A DNA stretch of 64,000 nt from CAJQQK01 sp963696075 (GTDB lineage: Bacteria; Pseudomonadota; Alphaproteobacteria; Rhizobiales; Hyphomicrobiaceae): NCBI GenBank assembly GCA_963696075.1, contig CAVOJD010000029.1, forward strand, positions 62,001 through 126,000, in the 5' to 3' direction. Position 1 is the stretch's first letter; each line of letters starts with the position of its first letter. Below the pieces are notes generated by a model that was not told the DNA's origin, did no database searches, and was given only the letters and a program-made list of their open reading frames with translations. Positions 1 through 8,369 of the stretch are shown piece by piece. Made by a program: the position numbers and the translations under genes.

Positions 1-607
1 CAACCTGCTGGCGGCTGCCCGCGTCTTCCTGTTCGGCGCCCGCGATGTCTGGTTCGTCGTCGGCCTGCCGGTGTTCCTCTACGCCTACGGCTGGAACTTC
101 CTGAGCGTCGGCGCCTTCCTCGCGTTCTGGACGATCGCCTATGGCGTCATCCAGGCGGCAGCGCCCCGCTTCGTCTCCCGCTCCGATGATGGCCTGACCC
201 GCGAGGTGCCCTCGGCCCGCCTCTGGTCATTCGCCCTGATGACCATTCCGCTGATCCTCGCTGGCGTCCTCAACACCCCGGGCGTGCCACATCCCGACTG
301 GATCATCGTTGCCGGCCTGACGCTGTTCGGCTTCGCCTTCGCGGTCAATTCCTCCCTCCACTCCTACCTGATCCTCGCCTACGCAGGCTCAGAGAAAGCC
401 GCCGAGGACGTCGGCTTCTATTACGCAGCCAACGCCGCCGGCCGCCTTATCGGCATTCTGTTGTCCGGTCTGCTCTATCAGGTCGGCGGCATGACCGGCT
501 GCCTGTTGGGCTCCGCGATCATGCTGGGGCTATGCTGGGCGATCACGCTGACGCTGCCGTCCCGGCTCGATGAGTCGGTGATTTCCGGCGAAGCCGCCCG
601 TCTATAG
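1..607 (+). CDS. arsJ: ArsJ-like MFS exporter, 5'-truncated by window edge
   Basis: Only the C-terminal ~200 residues are present; the frame is open from base 2 to a TAG at 605-607. The segment begins NLLAAARVFLFGARDVWFVV and then alternates hydrophobic membrane segments with short loops, ending in a charged tail, as expected for the second half of a 12-TM MFS protein. The AARxFLFGARDVWFVV stretch is, to my knowledge, characteristic of ArsJ, which exports 1-arseno-3-phosphoglycerate and normally sits beside a glyceraldehyde-3-phosphate dehydrogenase gene. That partner would lie upstream, outside the window, so the substrate cannot be confirmed. Otherwise it is a generic MFS transporter. Confidence 0.72.
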   Translation, partial: NLLAAARVFLFGARDVWFVVGLPVFLYAYGWNFLSVGAFLAFWTIAYGVIQAAAPRFVSRSDDGLTREVPSARLWSFALMTIPLILAGVLNTPGVPHPDWIIVAGLTLFGFAFAVNSSLHSYLILAYAGSEKAAEDVGFYYAANAAGRLIGILLSGLLYQVGGMTGCLLGSAIMLGLCWAITLTLPSRLDESVISGEAARL

Positions 608-652
608 CTACAAAGATGGTGGGGGTTCGGGGGCTCTGCCCCCGAGCGGGTC

Positions 653-672
653 AAAGGGCGGCAGCCCTTTTT
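653..672 (+). terminator. Intrinsic terminator after the ArsJ-like gene
   Basis: A 7-bp stem (AAAGGGC / GCCCTTT) with a four-base loop runs into TTTTT on the plus strand. It lies 45 bases after the MFS stop and before the next ribosome binding site, so it probably separates the MFS gene from the following SDR pair. Confidence 0.6.
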
Positions 673-741
673 GCGCAGCAAATCACTTGAGGCGTCTCGA
701 AGTGCGCTGCACACTCATTGCTTCCACCAGGAGAGGCTTCC

Positions 742-1611
742 ATGTTCGACAATATCCTCGTCACCGGCGGTGCAGGCCGTCTTGGCCGCCATGTCTGCAA
801 CCGTATTGCCGCGAAGCGCCATGTCACCAGCCTGGACCGACACATCGCCGCGGAGGATGACCTGCTCGCCACCACCAAGCAGGTGGTCGGCGACATCACC
901 GATTATCAGGCGCTGCGTCAGCAGTTCGAAGGCCACGACGCGATTTGCCACCTCGCCGCCATCCCCAACCCAAGGACCGCGCCCGCCGACGTCACCTTCA
1001 ATACGAACGTCAACGGCGCCTACGCCGTGATGCAGGCGGCCGAGGATGCCGGCGTCAAGCGGATCGTGGTGGCCTCCTCCGACAGCGTCTTCGGCCTCTC
1101 CTACAATCCACCCGACTGGCCGCCACAATATCTGCCCGTCGACGAGGACCACCCCGTCCGCCCGACCGAGTTCTATTCGCTGAGCAAATACGTCACCGAG
1201 ACCATCGCCCAGAGCTTCGCCGCCCGCGGCAAGCTCGAGGTGATGGTGATCCGCCCGGTCCACATCGTCTTCCCGCCCGAATACCCCGAACTCGAAGGCC
1301 GCGGCGCCGATGTCGAGAATTATCATTTCTGGACGTTCGTCGCGCCCGAGGACGTCGCCCAGGCTTTCGACCTTGCGCTCGATGCCGGCTACCAGGGCTA
1401 TGAAGTCTTCACGATTTCCGGTGGCGAAGGTCTCAACCAGCGCCCGACCCTTGAGCTTGCCCGCGAGCGCTGGGGCGATATCGAGATCCGCCGCCCCGAT
1501 GTCTTCAAGAATAACCCCTACGCCTCCGTCATCGACATCACCCGCGCCCGCACGCGTCTTGGCTACGCGCCCGAGATCACCTGGCGCGATATGATCAAGA
1601 CCACATCATGA
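742..1611 (+). CDS. Extended SDR / NAD-dependent epimerase-dehydratase
   Basis: 289 aa. Start chosen at ATG 742 because CAGGAGAGG lies just upstream and the protein then begins MFDNILVTGGAGRLG; a TTG 24 bases earlier lacks support. The N-terminal Rossmann motif TGGAGRLG binds NAD(P). DITDY, CHLAAIPNP and the active-site serine region (ASSDSVFG) follow, then YSLSK supplies the catalytic Tyr-x-x-x-Lys. This is the extended SDR architecture of sugar-nucleotide epimerases and uronate dehydrogenases; the substrate is not evident. The stop overlaps an in-frame ATG of the next SDR (ATGA at 1608), so the two are probably co-transcribed and translationally coupled. Confidence 0.88.
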   Translation: MFDNILVTGGAGRLGRHVCNRIAAKRHVTSLDRHIAAEDDLLATTKQVVGDITDYQALRQQFEGHDAICHLAAIPNPRTAPADVTFNTNVNGAYAVMQAAEDAGVKRIVVASSDSVFGLSYNPPDWPPQYLPVDEDHPVRPTEFYSLSKYVTETIAQSFAARGKLEVMVIRPVHIVFPPEYPELEGRGADVENYHFWTFVAPEDVAQAFDLALDAGYQGYEVFTISGGEGLNQRPTLELARERWGDIEIRRPDVFKNNPYASVIDITRARTRLGYAPEITWRDMIKTTS

Positions 1612-1625
1612 GTGGAGAGAACACC

Positions 1626-2390
1626 ATGAACGACAGCCGTGTTGCCATCGTCACGGGAGCCGGTTCAGGCATCGGTGCCGCAACCGCCATCGAGTTGGCG
1701 CGCCGCGGCGATCGCCTCGTCCTTGCGGACCGCGACCCGGCCGGCCTCGAGGCAACGGCCGCCGCCATCCGCGACGTCGGCACCGAGCCGCGCCTCATCG
1801 AGGTTGACGTCACCGACCGCGCCGCGGCCGAAAAAGCCGCGACCGCAGTCGCAGCCGACTGGGGACGCATCGACGTGTTGGCCACCTGCGCCGGTGTCGG
1901 CACCCGTGGCGGCGGCACCGTCCTGACACTTGATGAGACGGAATGGCAGCGCATCTTCGCCATCAACGTCATGGGCACCGTCAACTGGATGAAGGCCGTC
2001 CTGCCCGCGATGGTCGACCAGGGCAAAGGTGCGATCGTCACCGTCGCCTCGCAGTTGGCCTACAACTCAGGCGGCGGCACGGCGGCCTATATCGCAAGCA
2101 AGGGCGCGATCGTATCGCTGACGAAAACGAGTGCGGTTGATTTCGCGAAGGATGGCGTCCGCATCAATGCCGTCGCACCGGCCGTGATCGACACGCCGAT
2201 GTCGCGCACCTCGCGCGAGACCTCGCCGGACCCCGCCGCCATGCAGGCCTGGCGCCTCTCGCGTCACCCGGTCGGGCGCGTCGGCACGGCCGAGGAGGCG
2301 GCAAGCGCGATCTGTTATCTCGCAAGCGATGAGGCGAGCTTCATCACCGGCACGATCCTGGCGGTCGATGGCGGCTGGACATCGGCGTGA
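1626..2390 (+). CDS. Classical short-chain dehydrogenase/reductase
   Basis: 254 aa, the usual length of classical SDRs. Cofactor motif TGAGSGIG is near residue 12, the catalytic Ser lies in VTVASQ and the Tyr/Lys in YIASK; the usual NNAG is TCAG here. The C-terminal end (FITGTILAVDGGW) is typical of the family. I chose ATG 1626, preceded by GGAGAGAACACC; an ATG at 1608 overlaps the upstream stop as ATGA and would add six residues. It follows the epimerase-like gene directly, so both probably act on one polyol or sugar-derived substrate (inference). Confidence 0.9.
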   Translation: MNDSRVAIVTGAGSGIGAATAIELARRGDRLVLADRDPAGLEATAAAIRDVGTEPRLIEVDVTDRAAAEKAATAVAADWGRIDVLATCAGVGTRGGGTVLTLDETEWQRIFAINVMGTVNWMKAVLPAMVDQGKGAIVTVASQLAYNSGGGTAAYIASKGAIVSLTKTSAVDFAKDGVRINAVAPAVIDTPMSRTSRETSPDPAAMQAWRLSRHPVGRVGTAEEAASAICYLASDEASFITGTILAVDGGWTSA

Positions 2391-2474
2391 GCAACGCCGG
2401 CACCGGCCAGTGCGCTCGAAAGCGTACAGGGCTGCGTGCAGGGGCGGGGTTCAGGGATGAGTATTCCCGGCCAA

Positions 2475-3719
2475 TCAGTACGTCGCCGTGAGTCCGCTTC
2501 CTGTCCCACTCGCGCGCACTGTTTTGACGGCGGCGCGAAGATCGCCGAGGTACTCATCGATCACCGGCACATGCAGCATCGACATCATCCGGTGCAGGGC
2601 TTTTGGACGTTGCACCAAACCCGCAACCCATCCATTCCCCTGCAACGCATCTGCAACCGCGAAAATGTCGACCGTCTCGTCGGTCGCCTCGACTGCGACA
2701 ATCGACAACAGCGGATCACCGACGACGCCGAGCCCGTCGATCGCGCCAATACCGTCGCGATAGCGCCGGATGCCGTCGAGCAGATCCTTCGCGATGCGTT
2801 GATATCCCTCCCGGCCGAGATGCTGGAACAGGGCCCACGACCCCGCGATCGCGCCGCCCGCGCGCGTTCCAACGATCGTATTCGTCTGGAAGCGGCCATT
2901 CGGCCAGCCATCGAAGTCGAACCCGTGGTGGCGGGCGTGATCTTCGCGGGCGTAAAAGATGGTCGAGATCGGTTTCGGCGCCCATCCGAACTTGTGGAGG
3001 TCGGCTGACAGCGAGGTCACGCCCGCCACCGCGAGATCGAAGGGCGGAATGTCGAAGCCCGCGTCCTTGGCGAAGGGCGCCAGATAGCCGCCGACACAGG
3101 CATCGACGTGCAGCCACACATCGCGTGCCGCGGCTGCCACCCCAAGGGCCTCGATGTCGTCGAACACGCCATAGGGGAAACATGGCGCCGAGCCGACCAT
3201 CATGATGGTGTCGCGATCGACCGCCGCCGCCATTGCGCCGACGTCTGCCCGGTAATCAGGCCCCGTATCGATGCGCCGCACTTCGAGGTCCATCAGCCTT
3301 GCCGCCTTGTCGAACGCGGGATGGCCCGAATAGGCCATGACGATGTTGCCCCGGTGCGTCGGGTCGCCCCGTTTGGCCCGGCTGAAGTCGCGCGCGGTCT
3401 GGACCGCCTGAATGATGCTCTCGCTGCCGCCCGTCGACACGAACCCGGCCGCCCCCGCCGGCGCATGGAACAAGTCGAGCGCCATCTGGACAATCTCGTC
3501 TTCCATACGCTTGAGGCTCGGGAAGGCGCGGTTCTTCCCGAGCGCGTTCTCGGCAAAGAAGATGTTGAAGGCATCCTGCGCGATCGCGCTGGCCTGATCC
3601 GTGCCCTTGAAGACGAACAGCGGGACCCGCCCCTCGGCCCACCCGGCATCGCCCCGGCGCATCGCGCGAAGATCATCAAGAACGTCGTCGGACGGACGCC
3701 CTGTCTCGGGAAATTTCAT
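2475..3719 (-). CDS. PLP-dependent group II decarboxylase / sphingosine-1-phosphate lyase-like
   Basis: 414 aa. STGGSESI (cofactor phosphate contact), HVDACVGGY (Asp pairing with the pyridine nitrogen) and DLHKFGWAPK (Schiff-base lysine) are in the order expected of the DOPA-decarboxylase/S1P-lyase branch of fold-type I PLP enzymes. The HKFGWAPK sequence resembles S1P-lyase-like members more than glutamate decarboxylase. Start set at ATG 3719 (MKFPETG); a longer frame begins with TTG at 3749. It is convergent with the SDR pair and divergent from the haem sensor. Substrate unknown; an amino acid or phospho-amino-alcohol is possible. Confidence 0.85.
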   Translation of the reverse strand: MKFPETGRPSDDVLDDLRAMRRGDAGWAEGRVPLFVFKGTDQASAIAQDAFNIFFAENALGKNRAFPSLKRMEDEIVQMALDLFHAPAGAAGFVSTGGSESIIQAVQTARDFSRAKRGDPTHRGNIVMAYSGHPAFDKAARLMDLEVRRIDTGPDYRADVGAMAAAVDRDTIMMVGSAPCFPYGVFDDIEALGVAAAARDVWLHVDACVGGYLAPFAKDAGFDIPPFDLAVAGVTSLSADLHKFGWAPKPISTIFYAREDHARHHGFDFDGWPNGRFQTNTIVGTRAGGAIAGSWALFQHLGREGYQRIAKDLLDGIRRYRDGIGAIDGLGVVGDPLLSIVAVEATDETVDIFAVADALQGNGWVAGLVQRPKALHRMMSMLHVPVIDEYLGDLRAAVKTVRASGTGSGLTATY

Positions 3720-3940
3720 GCTGCCACCCACTGTTCGAACGTTGGCCAAGGACCGCTCGAGCGTAGTCCACTCGCTGGGCCATGCAACTTCTTCTCTCAG
3801 ACGGGGTGCTGCAACTTATCGTGCGGCAAACATCCGCGCACAAGTCTTGCCGCGTTGTTGACTGTTTGGGTGCGTGCGAGTGGACATTGCTCATGCTTTG
3901 GGTGAAGTTGGAGATAACCACCTCAACAATTGCGCACCAA

Positions 3941-4816
3941 ATGAAACTCCGTACTCGATTCAGCCTCGTCCTTGCTCTCGTTTTCCTCCTTTCGCTCGTG
4001 CTCGCGGGCGCCGTTTCCTATTTCATGCTCCACCGTCAGGCCCGCGAGGTGGTTGAAAGCCGCGTCGAACTCCTCATGAGCACGGCCCGCGCCATCCGCG
4101 GCTATACCGTCAGTGAAGTGCGCCCCAACCTCGCCAAGACATCGATCGACGACATGTTCAAGCCGCAGTCGGTGCCCGCGTATGCCGCCATCGCGACGTT
4201 GGATCGCCTGTCTGAGGAGTATACGGAGTATTCTTACCGCGAAGCCGCCCTCAATCCCACCAACCCCAAGGACAAGGCGGCCGATTGGGAGGCCGAACTG
4301 ATCCGCCGCTTTCAGGCCGAGCCCGACCTCAAGCGCATCGTCGGCGAACGCCCGGGCAAGTCCGGCCCGGTCATGTATGTTGCAAGCCCGATCCGCATTA
4401 CCGACCAGGCCTGCCTCGCCTGCCATAGCGATCCCGATATTGCACCGCCCTCGCTGCTCAAGAAGTACGGCGCCCAGAATGGCTTCGGCTGGAAGATGGG
4501 CGAGGTCGTCGCAGCCCAGATCGGCGCCGTCCCGGCCGCCGTTCCGATCACCCGCGCCAATCAGGCCGTCCTTCTCTTTGTCGGCCTGCTCGCTGGCGTC
4601 TTCTTCCTCGTCTTCCTGGTCCTGAACTGGATGCTCTCGCGTCTGATCGTCAATCCGATCACGCGCATGGCCAATGACGCCGACAAGGTCTCGACTGGCA
4701 ATTTCGACGTCGATGAATTCCCCGAAGGCGAGGACAGCGAGGTTGGCCGCCTCGGGCTGTCGTTCAATCGCATGCGCCGCTCGCTTGAGCAGGCGATGCG
4801 CATGATCGACCGTTAG
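3941..4816 (+). CDS. DUF3365 haem-c-binding periplasmic sensor with HAMP domain, no output domain
   Basis: 291 aa from ATG 3941 (MKLRTRFS); the open frame continues upstream, so a TTG or ATG 11-20 codons earlier is possible. Residues 8-30 form an N-terminal membrane anchor. A periplasmic Tll0287/DUF3365-type domain follows, with a single CLACH haem-c motif at 158-162. A second TM spans about 208-232 and a HAMP-like segment about 233-291 (NPITRMANDADKVSTGNF). The chain stops right after HAMP: no kinase, cyclase, GGDEF or MCP domain follows. The next gene on the same strand, 142 bp on, is a soluble nucleotide cyclase, which suggests a two-polypeptide sensor-effector (inference). Confidence 0.82.
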   Translation: MKLRTRFSLVLALVFLLSLVLAGAVSYFMLHRQAREVVESRVELLMSTARAIRGYTVSEVRPNLAKTSIDDMFKPQSVPAYAAIATLDRLSEEYTEYSYREAALNPTNPKDKAADWEAELIRRFQAEPDLKRIVGERPGKSGPVMYVASPIRITDQACLACHSDPDIAPPSLLKKYGAQNGFGWKMGEVVAAQIGAVPAAVPITRANQAVLLFVGLLAGVFFLVFLVLNWMLSRLIVNPITRMANDADKVSTGNFDVDEFPEGEDSEVGRLGLSFNRMRRSLEQAMRMIDR

Positions 4817-4958
4817 CCGAAGGCGAATGTCGAACCCGGGCGGCGGCGCGTTTGTTTAATCTCAAGGCCAAAATTGTCGCGCCATCGCGGCCACGTATGC
4901 CATAATAATTCCGCAATTGCGCGAAGCAGCGTTTCGCGCCGTAACGGGATGGAAGACC

Positions 4959-6041
4959 ATGAACGCGACCCGCAGCGGCCGCACCATTATCGGCAGTGTC
5001 GTCTTTATGGACATCGTCGCCTACACAAAGGCGTCCGATGGCCGCCAGGTCGCCATGAAGACCGCGCTCAACAAGGCGATCACCGAGGCGCTCGACGGTA
5101 TGAAGGAGGATGAGCGCATCATCCTCGACACCGGCGATGGCTGCGCGATCTGCTTTCTGGGTGACCCGGAAGACGCGATGTATGTCGCCGGCGCCATCCG
5201 CCTCGAGACGACCGGTTTCACCGACGCCGCCGCCCAGACGCTGCGCATCGGCATCAACCTTGGCCCTCTGCGCATCATTGCCGATCTCTCCGGCCGCCCC
5301 AACGTCGTCGGCGACGGCATCAACGTCGCCCAACGTGTCATGAGCTTCGCCGGTGAAGGCGAAATCCTCGTCTCGCGGTCCTACTACGAGGTCGTCTCCT
5401 GCCTCAGCGACGACAACAAGCGCATGTTCCAGCAACTCGGCGTCTTGCGCGACAAGCATGTCCGGGAACATCAGGTCTATGCCTTGAACCTTCAAGGCGC
5501 CGAAAGCCAGCCGGCCATGACCGAACTGGCGAGCGACCCGGCCAGCCGGTTTTCTGCATTCGAATTTGAGCGCCTGAGTTCTGCCTCCACCCGTCTCGCG
5601 GAACTGATCGGCCCGCTCGCCTCCGTCATCTCCGCCCGCGCACTTGCCGCCTCGCCGAATTTTGACGCCGCCATCCAGCAAATGGCCGCCGCCATCGTCG
5701 ACGAGGGCGATCGCGCAGCCTTTATCCAGATCGCGAATGCGCCGTTTGTCGAAACTCCGAATATCATCGCAGCCCGCATCAAGCCGGCCGACGCGATGGC
5801 CGAGCGCCAGGCAGCAAGCGCCGAGCCGTCGTCGAGCATGCTCGAGCCGGCCGCAATCGCTGAAATCGAGCGCCACTTCACGGATCACATGGGGCCACTC
5901 GCCCCCATCCTGATCCAGAAGCACAAGCGCGGCGCCGCCACCTTCGATGAACTGTGCATGCGTCTCGCCGACCTGATCGAGAAGCCTGCCGCCCGCGAAC
6001 GGTTCCTCAAGGCCGTCCGGGGCTCGCCCGCGGCGCAATGA
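4959..6041 (+). CDS. Class III adenylate/guanylate cyclase domain protein
   Basis: 360 aa. ATG 4959 is preceded by GGAAGA at good spacing; the longer frame from 4917 lacks that. The N-terminal ~180 residues form a class III cyclase homology domain. The two metal-binding aspartates are in VFMDIVAYT (D18) and LDTGDGCAICF (D60), and IGINLGPLRII and GDGINVAQRV follow as usual. The C-terminal half (about 190-360) is helical and not recognised. There is no TM segment, so the protein is cytoplasmic. It may be regulated by the HAMP-ended membrane protein encoded just upstream. Whether it makes cAMP or cGMP cannot be read from the sequence. Confidence 0.85.
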   Translation: MNATRSGRTIIGSVVFMDIVAYTKASDGRQVAMKTALNKAITEALDGMKEDERIILDTGDGCAICFLGDPEDAMYVAGAIRLETTGFTDAAAQTLRIGINLGPLRIIADLSGRPNVVGDGINVAQRVMSFAGEGEILVSRSYYEVVSCLSDDNKRMFQQLGVLRDKHVREHQVYALNLQGAESQPAMTELASDPASRFSAFEFERLSSASTRLAELIGPLASVISARALAASPNFDAAIQQMAAAIVDEGDRAAFIQIANAPFVETPNIIAARIKPADAMAERQAASAEPSSSMLEPAAIAEIERHFTDHMGPLAPILIQKHKRGAATFDELCMRLADLIEKPAARERFLKAVRGSPAAQ

Positions 6042-6071
6042 GCCGAACCGACAAGCCCAAGGAAATAGAAA

Positions 6072-7187
6072 ATGCCGACCAGCCTCGCCCCGCCCCCCGT
6101 CACCGCCGTCGCGGCGCGCTGGATCGGCCTCGCGCTCATCGCGTTGTGCATGGCAGCCCCTCCCGCAGCCGCCGATGCCGATTTCCTCAACCAGCGCTGG
6201 TACCTCAACCCGGAGGCGTCTTACCTCACCGTCCAGTCGGTCAAGAAGAACACGATCCTCGAGACGCATCGCTTCACGAATTTCGCCGGCAGCATCGCCC
6301 CCGACGGCAAGGCCGAGATCAAGATCGACCTCGCCTCGATCGAAACCGGCGTCGACATTCGAAACGTGCGCATGCGCTTCCTCTTGTTCCAGACCTACAA
6401 CTTCCCCGCCGCCCGCATCACCGCCGAGATCCCGCCCGATGAGATGCGCCAGCTCGAGACCAAGAAGCGCATCGTCTACCCGCTCACCTTCACGCTCGAC
6501 CTTCACGGCATGACCAAGTCGTTTACCGCCGACGCCATCATCTCGCGCAGCTACGACAATGCTGTCTCCGTCACGACGACCGCGCCGGTCATCGTCAATG
6601 CAGCCGATTTCGGCATGAGCGAAGGCGTCGTCAAGCTGGCCGAAGCGGTCGGCAACATCGCGATCACACCGGCAGCGTTCGTCAGTTTCAACATCCTGTT
6701 CGAGGGCGAGCGCTTCAATCCCGAGGTCCGCACCGTTGTCGCCAAGGCGGCAACCGCGGCCGAAGCGAGGAAATCGGCTTCAATCGACGAGGCCGGATGC
6801 CAATCCGAACTCGAAGGCCTGTCGGAAAGCCGCGCGATCTACTTTGGCTCCGGCAGCGCCCGCCTGACGCAGCAGAGCACGCCCGTCCTCACGACCCTCG
6901 TCGACCTTCTCAAGCGCTGCTCCAGCGTGGTCGTCGAGGCCGGCGGCCATACCGACAACGTCGGCAGCTCCGCCTATAATCTCAGCCTTTCCAAAGACCG
7001 GGCCGCTGCCGTCGTGGCCTACCTCGTCGACCAGGGCATTCCCGCCGACCAGCTCCGCGCCGAGGGGTATGGCGACGCCCAGCCCGTCGTCTCGAACACC
7101 ACGCGCCGCAATCGCGCCCGCAACCGGCGGATCGATTTCCGTGTCGTCGGCGAGCGCACAGCGACGGCGGATACGGCCAAGCGCTGA
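6072..7187 (+). CDS. YceI-like domain fused to OmpA peptidoglycan-binding domain
   Basis: 371 aa. A signal peptide (about residues 1-35, ending AAPPAAADA) precedes a YceI-like lipocalin-fold domain (about 40-225: FTNFAGSIAPDGKA, then VYPLTFTLDLHG). A linker leads to an OmpA C-terminal domain (about 255-371) with AGGHTDNVG, LSKDRAAAVV, GYGDAQP and NRRIDF; the Asp and Arg used to hold diaminopimelate are present. YceI proteins bind isoprenoid-type lipids in the periplasm, and the OmpA module would anchor the protein to the cell wall. GGAA lies just upstream of ATG 6072. It follows the cyclase by 30 bp and is probably in the same transcript. Confidence 0.9.
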   Translation: MPTSLAPPPVTAVAARWIGLALIALCMAAPPAAADADFLNQRWYLNPEASYLTVQSVKKNTILETHRFTNFAGSIAPDGKAEIKIDLASIETGVDIRNVRMRFLLFQTYNFPAARITAEIPPDEMRQLETKKRIVYPLTFTLDLHGMTKSFTADAIISRSYDNAVSVTTTAPVIVNAADFGMSEGVVKLAEAVGNIAITPAAFVSFNILFEGERFNPEVRTVVAKAATAAEARKSASIDEAGCQSELEGLSESRAIYFGSGSARLTQQSTPVLTTLVDLLKRCSSVVVEAGGHTDNVGSSAYNLSLSKDRAAAVVAYLVDQGIPADQLRAEGYGDAQPVVSNTTRRNRARNRRIDFRVVGERTATADTAKR

Positions 7188-7226
7188 CGAGCGACCGGTC
7201 GCCGGGCAGCATGGGAGGGCAGGGGC

Positions 7227-8339
7227 ATGCATGTTGCGATCTGCGGCGGCGGCGTCATCGGCGCCGCCCTGGCTTATGAACTCACCAACCGCGGCGCCCG
7301 CGTCACCCTGATCGAGCGCTGGCGCATCGCGGGTGCCGCCTCCGGCAAGTCGGGCGGCTTCCTCGCGCGCGACTGGTGCGACACCACCCCCCTGCAATCG
7401 CTCGCTGAAGTAAGCTTCGACGAACACCAGGGATGGGCCGACCGGCTCGGTAATCCTTACGGGTATCGCCGGGTGGAGACATTTTCCGCCGCCATGAGTG
7501 CGCGCCGCCAACTCCCCGCACGCGGTCGCCAGGACATGGCGCGATGGCTGGCCGAGGGGGCTGTCAATCGGGCGCGCTTGGGCACGGCTGCGACCACCGC
7601 CCAACTCGACCCCGCGCGCTTCACCACGACACTGGCTGAGGCTGCTGCCGCCGGCGGCGCTGAAATCATCATCGACGCTGTCACGGGGATCGGCCGTGAT
7701 GCAACCGGCGAGACGGCAACCACCGTTGAGCGCGCGGGCGGTGCCGCCATCGCCGCCGACGCCGTGGTGCTTGCGCTCGGGCCCTGGTCGTTGATCGCGG
7801 CGACCTGGCTGCCCTTGCCCCCGGTCTACGGCTTGAAGGGACACAGTATCATCCTGCGGCCCAAACAGCCCCTGCCACCCGAGACGATTTTTGCCGAATT
7901 CGAGGATCGTGATGGCGACGTCCTGACGCCGGAGATTGTGCCCCGCGCGGACGGAACGCTTTATGTCTGTGGCCTCGCAGGCGCCGATGCCATGCCCGTC
8001 GATCCGGCCGCCGTCGGCCCCGAAGCGGGCGGCGCGGAAAAGCTGCTCGATGTGACGCGGACCCTCATTCCAGGTCTCGAGGATGCCGACCTGATTGCAA
8101 GCCAGGCCTGCTATCGCCCGATTACGGCCGACGGCCTGCCGCTGATCGGCCCGGTGCCGGGGCTTCGCAACGCCTACGTTGCAACGGGCCATTCGGTATG
8201 GGGGATGTTGAACGCACCGGGCACCGCCGTCGCGCTCTCAGACCTCCTGCTGACCGGCGAAAGCCCGCGCATCGATCTTCTGCCCTTTGCACCGGATCGC
8301 CTCGCCCCCCTCGACCCCGCCGATCTCGAGATGCGCTGA
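7227..8339 (+). CDS. FAD-dependent oxidoreductase, DAO family
   Basis: 370 aa. The N-terminal dinucleotide motif CGGGVIGAALAYEL is followed by a glutamate-ended second strand (TLIER) and SGKSGGFLA. The later VLALGPWS and the C-terminal ITADGLPLIGPVPG plus ATGHSVWGML match DAO/glycine-oxidase-like enzymes that oxidise amines or amino acids with FAD. The start has a strong GGGAGGGCAGGGGC leader. It is the last plus-strand gene before the secretion locus and converges with the HlyD gene. Substrate unknown. Confidence 0.87.
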   Translation: MHVAICGGGVIGAALAYELTNRGARVTLIERWRIAGAASGKSGGFLARDWCDTTPLQSLAEVSFDEHQGWADRLGNPYGYRRVETFSAAMSARRQLPARGRQDMARWLAEGAVNRARLGTAATTAQLDPARFTTTLAEAAAAGGAEIIIDAVTGIGRDATGETATTVERAGGAAIAADAVVLALGPWSLIAATWLPLPPVYGLKGHSIILRPKQPLPPETIFAEFEDRDGDVLTPEIVPRADGTLYVCGLAGADAMPVDPAAVGPEAGGAEKLLDVTRTLIPGLEDADLIASQACYRPITADGLPLIGPVPGLRNAYVATGHSVWGMLNAPGTAVALSDLLLTGESPRIDLLPFAPDRLAPLDPADLEMR

Positions 8340-8369
8340 GGCAAACGGCTGAGCCGGCGTGAGCCGGCG

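Noticed and set aside
4764..6506. 580-codon minus-strand frame across the cyclase and YceI-OmpA genes
   Set aside because: Antisense shadow of two genes with clear domains; its product is Gly/Asp/Arg-rich and matches nothing.
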